Source of the DNA: Campanula takesimana
Taxonomy: Eukaryota; Streptophyta; Magnoliopsida; Asterales; Campanulaceae
Assembly (NCBI GenBank): GCA_026119855.1
Contig: JAOWBW010000425.1
Location: forward strand, 992,001-1,056,000
Direction of reading: 5' to 3'
DNA: 64,000 nt
The notes under the pieces were generated by a model. That model did not search any database. It was not told the DNA's origin and saw nothing but the letters and a program-made list of their open reading frames with translations. The translations under genes were made by a program, and so were the position numbers. Every line of letters begins with the position of its first letter. Within the stretch, counting starts at the first letter, position 1. This document shows, piece after piece, positions 31,601 to 42,911 of this stretch.

Positions 31601-34600
31601 GCCATCATCATGCTAATGTGGGTAAAAAGAACAAGAACAGGGAGACTTCCTTTTTGTATCTATTTCATGCTTGCATAGCTGCACCCCATAAAATTATGAC
31701 TGAATTCTAGCTCTAACAATGTGGTTTCTCACAGCCGCATATTGGGAGCTTCATCTTTGTTGCTCGTATTCTCCTACCCCCTTATGAAGAGGTTTACATT
31801 TTGGGTATGCATCTAGTTTGTCTCCCTTCTCTTTTTCCTTCCATTTGAGAAGCAGCTTTCTGAAAAGCGACTGATGTATATAATAAATACAAAATATGTG
31901 CAGCCTCAAGCCTATCTTGGTTTAACCTTCAACTGGGGAGCTTTATTAGGATGGGCTGCAATTAAAGGAAGTCTTGATCCTGCTGTTGTGTTTCCACTTT
32001 ATCTTTCTGGAGTTTTCTGGACGCTTGTCTATGACACGATATATGCTCATCAGGTAAGACAGTTGTCATCTGAAATTTAATTGCTGCTTTTCTGGAAAAA
32101 ACGAAAACCCAATATCTAACTAGTGCAATCTCTTTGGCTTAATACATTTACACGAATACATACATACGTGTATATATATACTCTATCTGTCCCGGAATGA
32201 ATGTCCTACTTTCCAATTTAGTCTGTCCCAAAATAAAGGTCGCATTACTAAAAATAGGATATCAAGTTTGGTGATCTTCCTATACTACCCATTTTAACGC
32301 ACACAAGCATTGCAATTCCATGAGAAGTGCTACTCTACCCTTATGAATACATTGGAGCAATCATGGAAACATAACTAAAAGCTTTAAAAAAAATTGACTT
32401 GTCAACTATGATATTTATTCCGGGACAGAGGGAGTATGTATATATATGTATATATAGAGAGAGATAGGTATATTCATAACAACCTTATGGGCTTTATTCA
32501 TTTGCTCTGCCTAGGATGGCAGTTTGTAAGGGTTTGTGTTGGGGTGGGGAGCGATGGTGATACAGGTGTGTAAATCGTAAATGACAGGCATTTTCATTGC
32601 AACTTAACAAACTATTTCTCCTAACAGCCTTCATCTTAAGGGTTGGAAGCACTGATTCAATTAATGTTTTTTTTTTTTTGTTACGAACTTTTCTGCAGAT
32701 ATTTAAACAGAAATGCGTCAAGGCCCCTTTTTGAATAAAAACAAAATGGGGTTTCAGTTACGGAGTCCCTTTGTAATTGGCATGTTTTAGGGTTCATTTT
32801 CAACAAGATTTGGGAATTCATGTTCACATTTGCATAAAGTTCCCAGAGTTGGAAAATGTTTTGATTACAAGAAGTCTTTGTTAAGTACACATGTACAATA
32901 CTGGAAATGAGCATCTCGCTATGCTTTCTTCAATTGGTTTGAATTCTTGTTGTTAAGTACAACTAGTTTCTTCATTCAGTCGCAAAATACTGTAATATAC
33001 TCCCTCCGTCCCATTTCAAATTGCAAAAAAAATTCGTGGCACAAGAATTAAGGGGAAAAGTGAAAAATGTGATGTGAGTGTAGATAGTTGAGTAGGAGAG
33101 AGAAAGTGGGGTAGGGAATAGTATGTGGGTTAGTTGATGTAAGTATGACAAGTGGGTCCCACTAATTATAAATTATTAAAAACTTTCTACTTTTGAATTT
33201 TGCAATTTCTATGGGACACCCAAAACGGAAAATTTTGCAATTTGAAAATGGGACGGAGGGAGTATTAGGGAAAACTCTGTTTTTGTCCATCTACTTTGGG
33301 GCGTGTTTAACTTTTACCTTTGAACTTTATTTTTTTTTTCATTTTTACCCTCGTACTATAAACAATTGTGTCATTTTGTAATAAATTTGGATGTAAAATG
33401 ACATCATTGTTTCGGGTACGATGTAAAAATAAAACAAATTTGGGTATAAAATAAGAAATTGGGTATAAAAACCCTTTTACTGGTACGATAGTAGAACTGA
33501 AAAACATAAAGTTCGATGGTAAGGCGAAACACGCCCCAAAATACGTTGGACAAAAAAAGGTGTTCTTCCTATATTATATGTGGCACTTGTCAAGAATGAT
33601 TTAATGCTCAAAGAACATCAAGTCTTTCCAAAATTCTTTCTGCTATTTCCAACATATTGCATTTACACACACACACACACACATTGTCTAATTCTTGGCT
33701 GCATTACTGCATATACTTGTTGAAGCTGCACATACTTGTTGACGGTTCAGTGTTATGTTTGTTTTGAGTAGATTATGAAGGTGTTAAACGTAGGTAAATC
33801 TAAGTAATTATGTGCTATTCCTTTCTTCTTGGGCATGCAGATTTATTTTATCAAGTAAATTAAGATGACTTTTAAGTACCATGCACATAAATACCCTTAA
33901 TAAATCGTACTATATGATTGCAAGTGCAAGTTAAGGCAGTTATTTGAAAAGGTGGATTCAGTAACTTAACTAGAAAGTGGACACTCATTTACGGACAATA
34001 TTTTTTGTAAAAAAATGGACACTCATTTAGGAACAGAGGGAGACTGCGAGTGACAAATTTATATAATTGATTTTATATATATGTTGGTTGATTTGCTTCC
34101 AGGATAAAGAAGATGACGTAAAAGTAGGAGTTAAATCTACAGCATTGAGGTTTGGGGACTCGACAAAGCAATGGGTTAGTGTATTCGGTACTGCAAGCAT
34201 TACTAGTCTTGCCCTTAGTGGATTCAATGCGGACCTTGGTATACTCATTGGTTTTAGTTCCAGATTTTCTGATTCTCGTTAATAACAGCTGGCTCATACT
34301 TAGTGTGGTCTCGTTTTTTCTTTTTCTTTCTATTGGAGCAGGGTGGCCATATTATTGGTTTTTGTCAGCTGCATCCGGCCAGTTAGCATGGCAAATTTTG
34401 ACTGTTGACACGTCTTCGCGGGATGATTGCAATAGAAAGTGAGTAAATTAAAGGCCCTCTTGAATTCACTGTTTTTATTACTACCTCTGTCCCAAAATGA
34501 ATGTTCGTTTTTGCTCTTGATCTAGAGCAAAAACGGACATTTGTTTTGGGACGGATGAAGTATCAAGATTTTTTTGTGATATTTTTTGAGTGAGAAAAGT

Positions 34601-35170
34601 AAGAGATAGAGAGAAAGTGGGACCAAAGAGAGTGTAAATAGAAAATGATCATAAACCAAACAATAAACGTAAACCAGAAATAAACCATAATTCCATTTGA
34701 GGGCCGAAGAAAATAAAACTCTATCTGGACCACCACAGGAAGGTTGAATGTGCATTTGCTTCTGTTATATTTCTTGCTCTACTCCAACTTTTCCACCTTT
34801 GCACAATGGACCCCCCCCCCCCCCTCCCCCGATATGGAAAGCTTAGAAAGTCACATACAACCAACAGTTACTGCTTTTGTTTAGAATTACACTGTTATAC
34901 TCATATTTCTATGACAATTTAGAGGTATGCATTTTATTTGGTTCTCTTTTGCCTGAATGGCAATGAAACTCGTTCGTTTAATGTCGAAACATCATGTACC
35001 CGGAATTCAGATTTAGGTCAACTTTTAAGTCTTAGTTTCTTCTGACAATGTTTATATAGCTATATAATATCTGGTTTTATTTCTTCTTTTGTTACCATAG
35101 GTTTGTGTCCAATAAGTGGTTTGGTGCTCTTATCTTCAGTGGGATTCTATTTGGAAGACTTTCATCATAG
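28693..35170 (+). CDS. COQ2: 4-hydroxybenzoate polyprenyltransferase, mitochondrial (8 exons)
   Basis: Exons: 28693-29096, 30297-30432, 30998-31119, 31735-31804, 31904-32053, 34103-34238, 34342-34438, 35101-35170. Total 1185 nt, 394 residues. It attaches the polyprenyl tail to 4-hydroxybenzoate, the first committed step of ubiquinone assembly, in the mitochondrial inner membrane. The first ~95 residues are Arg/Ser-rich without early acidic residues (MALFRLSRASRKLHLSN), a likely transit peptide. First Asp-rich motif NDLLDRDID about 170-178 (NDxxDxxxD); second is YDTIYAHQDKEDD about 287-299, followed by GVKS. Several hydrophobic helices (FCGALLL-like, LGILLQL, SSLLLVFSYPL, GALLGWAA). All catalytic residues expected of UbiA enzymes are present. 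Introns, above all the 2-kb intron 5, are loaded with MITEs. Confidence 0.95.
32181..32434. mobile_element. Stowaway-like MITE in COQ2 intron 5
   Basis: CTCTATCTGTCCCGGAATGA at the left, TATTCCGGGACAGAGGGAG at the right, TA on both sides. Both ends share the variant CTGTCCCGG, so they form a real inverted pair. Confidence 0.85.
33000..33262. mobile_element. Stowaway-like MITE in COQ2 intron 5
   Basis: CTCCCTCCGTCCCATTTCAA at the left and its partner TTTGAAAATGGGACGGAGGGAG at the right, with TA on both sides. Contains GAGAGAGAAAGTGGGGTAGG and ACAAGTGGGTCCC, the blocks of the 23336 subfamily. Confidence 0.9.
33970..34045. mobile_element. MITE terminal fragment with duplicated end
   Basis: AAGTGGACACTCATTTACGGAC is followed after a short T/A run by AATGGACACTCATTTAGGAACAGAGGGAG: the same end twice. 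The same design is seen at 60221-60293. Confidence 0.5.
34481..34560. mobile_element. 80-bp hairpin MITE in COQ2 intron 7
   Basis: CTACCTCTGTCCCAAAATGA ... TTTTGGGACGGATGAAG with TA on both sides. Nearly the whole 80 bp pairs with itself around GCTCTTGATCTAGAGC. Same size and core as 61160-61239. Confidence 0.85.
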
Positions 35171-35399
35171 TGGCAATCAATTTGAACTTAACATTAAGGT
35201 TATCACCTTGGTGTTCTTTCTTTCAATAGTACGCCTAGTTGTGAAGTTCACATTGATTGGTTGGAGGGCTTGATGTGCTGAATTTGCAGTGTAAGATGTA
35301 GGATTTTATGCACAAAAAGTGGCTAGAGATCTGAATTAAGATAAACTTGTAAGCTCTCTCTCTCTAACTTTATCAGGTTTAGAATGTGAAACCCTTATG
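35171..35399 (+). other. COQ2 3' flank
   Basis: Presumed 3'UTR; contains a CT run near 35356. No coding sequence. Confidence 0.5.
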
Positions 35400-35523
35400 C
35401 TCTCCGCTCCAGAAAGATAGTCTCACTTTGACTTTGGTGGTCAACGTGACTGAACTTTAGTCAATGGTTTAGAATTGACCTTTTAAGTCAAAGTGAGACT
35501 TTTTTTTTTTGAGACATAGTGAG
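35400..35523. mobile_element. Short Stowaway-like MITE (degenerate)
   Basis: Left CTCTCCGCTCCAGAAAGATAG, right GAGACATAGTGAG. Inner arms TCTCACTTTGACTT and AAGTCAAAGTGAGA are perfectly complementary. It shares the TA at 35524-35525 with the next MITE. Confidence 0.65.
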
Positions 35524-35525
35524 TA

Positions 35526-35790
35526 CTCCCTCCGTCCCATTTTAAACTTCAAAAATTTTCATTTTGGGTATCCCGTTTTAAACTTCAAAACCTAAAAAAA
35601 AAAAAAAAAGTGTTTTTATACTTCTTTATTTGTGGCTCCACATGTCATACTCACAACAATTACCCACTAATTATTCCCTACCCCACTTTCTCTCTCATAC
35701 CAAACCATCTACACTCACAACACATCACCTTTTTCTTAATAATTGAACCCAAAAGTTTTTTGAAGTTTAAATTGGGACGGAGGGAGGGAA
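35526..35790. mobile_element. Stowaway-like MITE downstream of COQ2
   Basis: CTCCCTCCGTCCCATTTTAA at the left; TTTAAATTGGGACGGAGGGAG near the right (35764-35785) with a few extra purines. Opposite-orientation relative of 33000-33262 (CCCACTTTCTCTCTC block). Confidence 0.8.
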
Positions 35791-36289
35791 GTATTTATTT
35801 GTAACAGTAAACAATATGCGCAGCTTTTGTTTTAAAATGTGACAACAGGTTATAGAGCTATGGAATGTTGTGATTTTAGTCCAAGTTTCCTGTCTTTTTG
35901 TGCTTTATTGTGATGAAAATTAATGAAATTTTCTGACATTTTCATCAGATCATCATGAGAGTCAATTAAGCTGGAATTAGAAGAAATTTTTTTCTCAACA
36001 ATGCACAGCAACAAGGGCTTGTTTTAAGTTGATGGGTATATCAATAAGGATGGATTGGCTTATTTTATTTATTTTGGAATATATATTAATTCCCTTATAG
36101 ACCAGTAAGTCAGTTAGATAGAAACTCTTGGGCCATAGAATTACACAATTTTTTGTGGAAATGGTTTTTTGATTAATTTGTTTCCACACTTCCATCATTT
36201 TCTATCACAGCTCTACAATTTTCTCTCATATTTTGTTGTTATTCATTCCCCCAATATTATTGGGGGGGGGGGGGATTCAATAATGTTGC
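35791..36289. other. Intergenic, with a poly-G run
   Basis: AT-rich; G-run at 36261-36274. No coding sequence. Confidence 0.6.
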
Positions 36290-36463
36290 TAGGGGTGTGC
36301 AAGAAATACGGAAAATACTGAAAACTGTACTAATACCGAAAATATTAAAACCGAGGATAAGTGTACGGTAATTGATTTTAATAGAACCGAAATTCGGTTC
36401 TGCTTTTGGTTTAGTGCTAAAGTACCAACCCGATATCCCGTCTTGAGCTGAAAAATTAAAACT

Positions 36464-36509
<46 letters not shown>

Positions 36510-37727
36510 AAAATCTTGGGAAAAACGCGTTTTTCCAAACGCTTAGGAAAAACGTGTTTTAAAAAAAACGCGCTGGAATTTTTCTAAATAATCATAACTT
36601 CTCATCGGTTCTGGATATCAATATAAAGCCTTCTGGATATGAGATTGATAATCAAAACCTTTGAAAGTGATAGACAGAAGGGTTCTGGATATCAATAACA
36701 AGCATTCTGGATATGATTTTTAAGCACATTTGAAAAAAAATCATGGCCAATAAACTTTCTGGATATCAAGTTCATGAGGTTCTGGATATAGATAATATAG
36801 TCTTCTGGATATAATTTATGAAGCATCTCCGGTGAGAAAAAAAAAATATGAAAATAACTTTTGAGACTGATATCCAGAACCTTAGAGATTAATAGCCAGA
36901 CCCTTTTAAAATGATAGCCATAAAGTTTTTTTAAAAAAAAATAAAATAAAATGAAGAGCAATTGTTGTGTTAATAGATAGCCAAAAACAATGTTTAGGAT
37001 GTCTAGTTGGTGTTTTTTACAAAGATCCAGCAAGTGTGTTATGATTATGAAAAACACGTTTTTCCTAATGACTAGGGAAAACGCGTTTTACATGAGACTA
37101 ACTCTATATATATACATACATATATGTATTATAAATATACGCACATATATTTAGATAACGAAAGTCGAAAGCAGATATCATTTCAGCAAATCTTCATTGG
37201 CTCCTTCGACTTCCTCTCTCCCTAACCATACCCCTAACCATACCTAGTGTGGCGACGATTCTCACTCTACCCCCAATCCACTTCCGCCTTTCGGTGGATT
37301 CTCCTCTTCTCACCTCTACGATCTCACCCTTGCATGTTACAACAAAGTGATTTTTGTGTCTTTAACTCGATTTCTCGCATGTAGTAGTAAAGCTCGCTTC
37401 AGGTTTGTTTTTCTGTGTATGATTCTTTACTTTCATTCCTTAATTATTTATAGTTTTCTCACAATAAATAATTTAGAGTTTACTTGTCTAAATGTTAATT
37501 TATTAGTATTGCTTGATATCTTCTTTTGAGACTTGTTAGCTCAAGCTTCAATATTGTTGTTGAGGAACCGAATTATATCTCGAACAGATCAATCCCTAAA
37601 TCCAAAACCGAAAGAAGCGTATCATTTAAAACATAGTCGTTATGGTTCAAAATTTTGCATACCGAAGATATACGATTTGGTAGCGGTATTACCCATATAC
37701 CAAACCGTCTAACCATGCACACCTCTA
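36290..37727. mobile_element. hAT-like non-autonomous transposon, 1438 bp, with nested insertion
   Basis: Ends TAGGGGTGTGCA ... TGCACACCTCTA, flanked by the perfect 8-bp duplication AATGTTGC (36282-36289 and 37728-37735). Subterminal regions carry ACCGAA/TTCGGT motifs, as in the 795-bp element. No transposase. It holds a (TA)n run (36469-36506), a nested inverted-repeat element (36512-37095) and a pyrimidine-rich segment (about 37190-37340) that could be captured leader DNA. Confidence 0.85.
36512..37095. mobile_element. Nested inverted-repeat element with repeated TTCTGGATAT
   Basis: Imperfect 40-45 bp terminal inverted repeats built on AAAACGCGTTTTTCC ... TAGGAAAAACGTGTTTT at the left and the reverse complement at 37048-37093. 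The interior (36600-36910) has at least seven TTCTGGATAT motifs, plus GATATCCAGAA and AATAGCCAGA on the other strand sense. It sits beside a TA run inside the hAT-like element; the target duplication is not resolvable. Confidence 0.55.
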
Positions 37728-37735
37728 AATGTTGC

Positions 37736-39540
37736 AAAGTTAATCTGTTAGGGGTTAGGGGCAAACGAAGTAATGCTTATGCAATTAATTTTCTTGTTAT
37801 TAGTTGTTTTTATCTCCATACCCTAGTTTATTATTTTTCCACCAGTAATAATTATTTTTCTTGTAATTATATATACACACATGTTTCAAAAAATTTAGAC
37901 AATTGGTTGTGAACTTTTCACATCCAGCAAATTTAACTCACTCCTCAACAATTCAGACAAATGTGTTGCAACGCAAGCACAAATGAATGTGGTTCCACTA
38001 ACTGAGTGTTGTCTCATGGGTGCACATTCACCCATAAGACGACACATGTGTCCGCCCCTGCCCATAGACACATGCATTGGCACTTTCAAACATAACGGAT
38101 GCTTATAAATACATGCTCTTGTATTGACATTTGCAAACACCTACAGTTGCATTGGCACTTTAAATATATGTACAGACAATTAATAACATATTTATTAGCG
38201 ACATTATTTAGTAAACATACATACATTGACACTCAATAACACATGCACTAGAACTCACAACTACATATAGTTTGACACTAAATAATTCATGCAATGTTTC
38301 TTAAAAAATAAATCTACTTGCACTAATGCATTGACACACATTAAACCCAAACTAGGTGCATAAAAAAGTCAGTTTTTCTTAAAATGTTGAAAATCAGATA
38401 TATTAAGAACGACTCAAACCCCCCATAACAGAGTCTTGATTCTAAGAATGAAAAAACTTTGGAATAATACATCAAAACAAATAACACATGTAATTCTCTT
38501 ATCCTCTTATCAAATGGCGCATGGAAGAAAAGAGTGGACTAGGCATGAATAGGCTGGGAACTCTGAGACAAAAACAACGGAAGAATGACGATTGCTAGCA
38601 TATCATGCAAAGCCACTTCAAGCATTCAAACAAAGTGCCCGACTGTTAAAAAAGGATTCAATTTGGCAATTAAGCACAATCACGAAAGTATCCACCTCGT
38701 CACGACTCAATCTCGGTGTGTCCTAGAAACTCTAATTATAGAAATTAAGTATCTCGTATCGTTATGTATTTCCATTATCATTTGTAAAGTAGATAGGAAA
38801 ACTGTTCTATATGCTCAACAAGATGTTACTAAAAAACAGTGTCACAGAAACTCTCTCATTCTCATATCAGATGACCCCTAGAAAGAAAATGCTCGTTGGG
38901 CAGGTTGGGTTGGGAACTATCAAGCAGAAGAAATGGAAGAATAGCACTAGGAAGTCAATGCTTCAAGCTCCTTCAAGCATCCACACATAAATCTTAGAAA
39001 TCCACAAAGGATTGGAATGGGCAATCAGACACAATTTTACAAACATCCAAGCTCTAACGGATTTCCAGTTGGCATGCTCATACATAAAAGGCTAACTGCG
39101 ATTACCACAATCGTTAGAAACCATTAGTTCTGATGTAAAATAATCAATTAGTTTTTGTTATTTTTTCAACATTTGTAAAGTGGATAGGCAAACCATTCGG
39201 TTTGCTCATAACAACACCACTTATGTTAGAAAAATGTATCACAACTTTATTAGCCTTGAGCCTACTTTTCTACATTTATTGCTTTATAGTAAAAAAAAAA
39301 GAAAAAAAAAGCACAAAAGATAGTTAAAAAAAAAAAGAAAAAAAAAAAAAAAAAAACACAATTTAGTATTGCATCCTAACTTTCCTACACCTAACAAAAA
39401 CACAACACGTGTTATATAGACCATTCTGTAAAATAAAACCCCGCCTGCCCGCCCATACCTAATTTCCAAAAATACCCCCTGTCCTTTTTCAAATTCTATC
39501 GCGATCACACATTTCTATTTCTTCCCCCAAACTGTGAAAA
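37736..39540. other. Intergenic DNA with an old ~370-bp tandem duplication
   Basis: No convincing gene. 38500-38870 and 38880-39250 are diverged direct copies. A-rich runs (39285-39360) follow. The rest is AT-rich and unassigned. Confidence 0.5.
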
Positions 39541-39584
39541 TTCCCTCTAACCTTTTTACTTTCTCTCTCACACAGTTCACACAC

Positions 39585-39823
39585 CCCTATATTTCCTCAC
39601 TGCTCGAGACTCGAGTCGCCGTCGCCTTGTACCCGTCGATTCGCCGGAGGAATTTATCGATCTACTGGAGATTTGTTGTATTGTTTGGTCGAAACTTGTT
39701 TTTTGCTTGAAGGGAAAAGCTTTGAAGTTGGAGCCCTAAAGGTTATGAAGGAGCAGAAATTGACGGCTATAATTGGGGTTGAGTTGATCTAGCGGTCCGG
39801 ATTTTGTCTCTGAATGGAGGGAG
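39585..39823 (+). other. Probable first (leader) exon of the Agenet gene
   Basis: GC-richer block (GAGTCGCCGTCGCC...), followed by GGGAG/GTAGCG as a possible donor; a second candidate donor is CTG/GTAACT about 30 bases further. A 15-codon upstream ORF (39745-39792, MKEQKLTAIIGVELI) lies in it. TATATTT near 39587 could be the TATA element. The first coding ATG is 3.1 kb downstream, so the leader intron is long. Confidence 0.45.
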
Positions 39824-41069
39824 GTAGCGTCTCTACACTTAATTGTTCTGGTAACTGTTCATTTCATTTTTATCTTTTTTGTGCTGTTGTATAATTGTTT
39901 GTTGCTATTTGCTTTGGTTGTGATTAGAGTGATTTTTTTTAGGGCTTGTTGTTTTTGGGATTTTTTATTTTTGAAAAGTTGTATTTGTGATTAGAGTTGA
40001 AAGTGGGTGTATTTTTATTTGGTCGTGTAATGTTGTGATATTTGAGGTTTAGTGAAGAGTGATGTGTTTAACTGTTTAAGTACTGATATTGTTTGGGCTT
40101 TGATTTTTTTTTTTTTTTTTTTGTGCCACAGTAGTAGTAGTTCTAATTCAAGTGAAAATCTTGGGTTTCTTTTGTTGGGTTTACAAGATTGAAATTGGGA
40201 ATAGGGAATGCAAGTTGTTCTGTTGTAATTAGGATAAATTTTCCTTTTTTGGGGTTTCAGTGAAGGATGAATTGTTTAAGTACTGATTGATATTAGGGTT
40301 TTGATTTATGTATCCTTATGGGAGTACTTTGCTGGGGAGTTGTAATTCAAGTGGAAAATTGAGTTTTCTTTTTGCCAGAGAAGTTGAAATGGTGATTAGG
40401 GTTTGCAGCTTGCTGTTTTCTTTAAAATGGTTGTTATTTGTTGATATTTGGGGTGTTCAATTGCATAGTAATACTATTGAATAGAGCTTGAAATAAGTTT
40501 TTCTTTTTATTTATTTATTCGGTGGCTTTAGGAGTAAGTATTTAAATGCTGAGAAGTATCTAGTCTGTTCTTTAGGTTGGTTATTTTGCTGGTGATATGG
40601 CAGTTGTGTCCTTTTGATGTTAGTTTGAAAATTATTATCTATTTCCATTATGTTAATGGTGTGGAGGTTATGTAAAGTCGTGCTTTTTAGGGTTTAACGA
40701 AGAAGGAAGTATTCAAACCTGAGAAGTAGTATTATTGTTTTAAAAGACATTTGTACATCACTGTAGTTTTGGTTATGACCTGATAAGATTTTCCGACTTT
40801 TGGGGGATATACGGTGATTAAGGTATGCAAGTGGTAGTCTTTTCGGTTGTTAGGGGTTCTTTTGAAATAAATGAAGTTTAAATGATGATTAGGCCATTAG
40901 GGTATGCAAGTTGTTCTTTTGTAATCAGTTCCACATGTGGGTGTAGCTCTATTGGGTTGAAATTTTTCTCGATCTTGATAACACTGTCCATTTTAAGAAA
41001 AGAAAAGAAATTTATTCCAACAATCTTTAGTTTTTATTATCCATCCGTCTTGGGTACGAGATGGAAGGA

Positions 41070-41161
<92 letters not shown>
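41070..41161. repeat. (ATT)n microsatellite, about 30 units
   Basis: Pure ATT run in the leader intron of the Agenet gene. It creates artificial poly-Ile and poly-Asn ORFs. Confidence 0.97.
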
Positions 41162-41162
<1 letters not shown>

Positions 41163-41508
41163 GCCTCTCTAAAATCATGGAATCTTTTTTTCTTTTAGCA
41201 TCTAACCTTTCCCCCCCCCCCCTCGACCTATTCCTATCTTCCGCCTTAGGGAATTGATTGGGTGCATTGAAGCCAAACAAATCACCTTAACATAACCTTT
41301 GTTCCCATCACTTGGATCGGCTATGTGAATCCATTCTGCCTTTCTGTTCAGTCTAATGGAACACAATCTCTCAGGACATACTTATCCATGTTTGTTACTG
41401 TTGGGGCCACCAGGGATGAAAGAAATACCTAACTACTGAACTTGGGGGAAATTTAATGGAACATACATAGTTTGGACTTTGGATCGAAAAGATGCATTGC
41501 CCTTAAGT

Positions 41509-41582
41509 ACTTGTGGAAGTCTGACTTCCATTTTTATTCTATACTACTTGTGGAAGTCTGACTTCCATTTTTATTCTATACT
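41509..41582 (+). repeat. 37-bp perfect tandem duplication
   Basis: 41509-41545 and 41546-41582 are identical (ACTTGTGGAAGTCTGACTTC...). Confidence 0.95.
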
Positions 41583-41589
41583 AAGTATC

Positions 41590-41677
41590 ACGCACACGCA
41601 CACGCACACTCACACTCACACTCACACGCACACGCACACGCACACGCACACGCACACGCACATACACATACACATAT
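41590..41677. repeat. CA/CG-rich microsatellite
   Basis: CGCACA/CTCACA units in the leader intron of the Agenet gene. Confidence 0.93.
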
Positions 41678-42090
41678 AAATTTTTTGTAAGTAGGATAAA
41701 TACACGTGTGGACCACACTTTCTTGCTTAGATAATTTTGTTTAGTTTGAATTTCTTGGCCTGACATTGATCGAACAACTAAGTATAACAGCAAGGAAATT
41801 AAGGTACAAACAAAAAACCTATATATATCCATTTCTTGCTCTAAAATGTGTGTGTGTATTTGGAGAGTTAAACCTGTGACAACAAAAGTCATCACATGTG
41901 AATTACTGAAATAGATTTATTTAATGATGTAACGTTGTAAACCCATATCAGGGTTAGATATGCACTGCCTTGATATAACATTTTTTAGAACTACTTTTGG
42001 TTTGCAGCTTATCATGATAGTCAATGATAGTCATCTATGCATATTTCTTTCAAATTAGGTTAGGACAGGATTATAATATCAAAAAAAAAA

Positions 42091-42497
42091 CATATGGACC
42101 AATATTAGATGAAAAAAATGTTTTTCTATGTGGAAGATGTCTTGACCACTATTGATGAAACTGTATAGATGAATATATTTGGAATCTTCTGTCTTGAAGT
42201 AGTTTGGGTAAGTCTTAATTTGACTTTCCGCGCGCAATGTTTATGAAATTTTGAGGTGGGTATAATATCACACCATCAATGAAACTGTATAGATGAATAT
42301 TAGATGAAAAAAACATATGTACCAATATTAGATGAAAAAATGTTTTTCGACGTGGAAGATGTCTTGAACCACTATTGATGAAACTGTATAGATGAATATA
42401 TTTGGAATCTTCTGTCTTGATGTAGTTTGGGTAAGTCTTAATTTGACTTTCCGCGCGCAATGTGTATGAGATTTGAGGTGGGTAATTTCACACCATT
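42091..42497 (+). repeat. 223-bp-spaced direct duplication in the leader intron
   Basis: 42091-42276 and 42314-42497 are near-identical (CATATG(G/T)ACCAATATTAG ... TTTCCGCGCGCAATG ... CACACCAT) with a few substitutions and indels. Confidence 0.9.
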
Positions 42498-42911
42498 GCA
42501 GTGCATATATGTGTGTGTTTGTACACACACACACACACTAGTGTCCTCATTTGCTACACCTCAGTAGATGGTTTGATATTTTCATTTACAACATGTAAAA
42601 GGGTTTAAATTATGGACCAATGATTGGTTGACAAAAAAATCACAAAATTTCTAGCACAAAATCCTTGGCATTCACTGATTGGTCTTTTGGCTGACATTAC
42701 CACAAAATTTTGATCACAAAATCCTAGATGGCATTAACTGTTTGTTTTTAAATCATATAATGGCCGGACTCACAGGCTGTGTAGCCAATTTAGTACTGTC
42801 GACAAGGATATTTTGTTACTTTTTCATACTCGAATCATTACTCTCAAACAGCCTAACTAATGCATGTACATAATTTCTATTCCTCTTTATTTCAACTGTA
42901 GTGATATACCC

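Noticed and set aside
40882..41280. ORFs of 95-96 codons with poly-Ile or poly-Asn
   Set aside because: Created by the ATT microsatellite.
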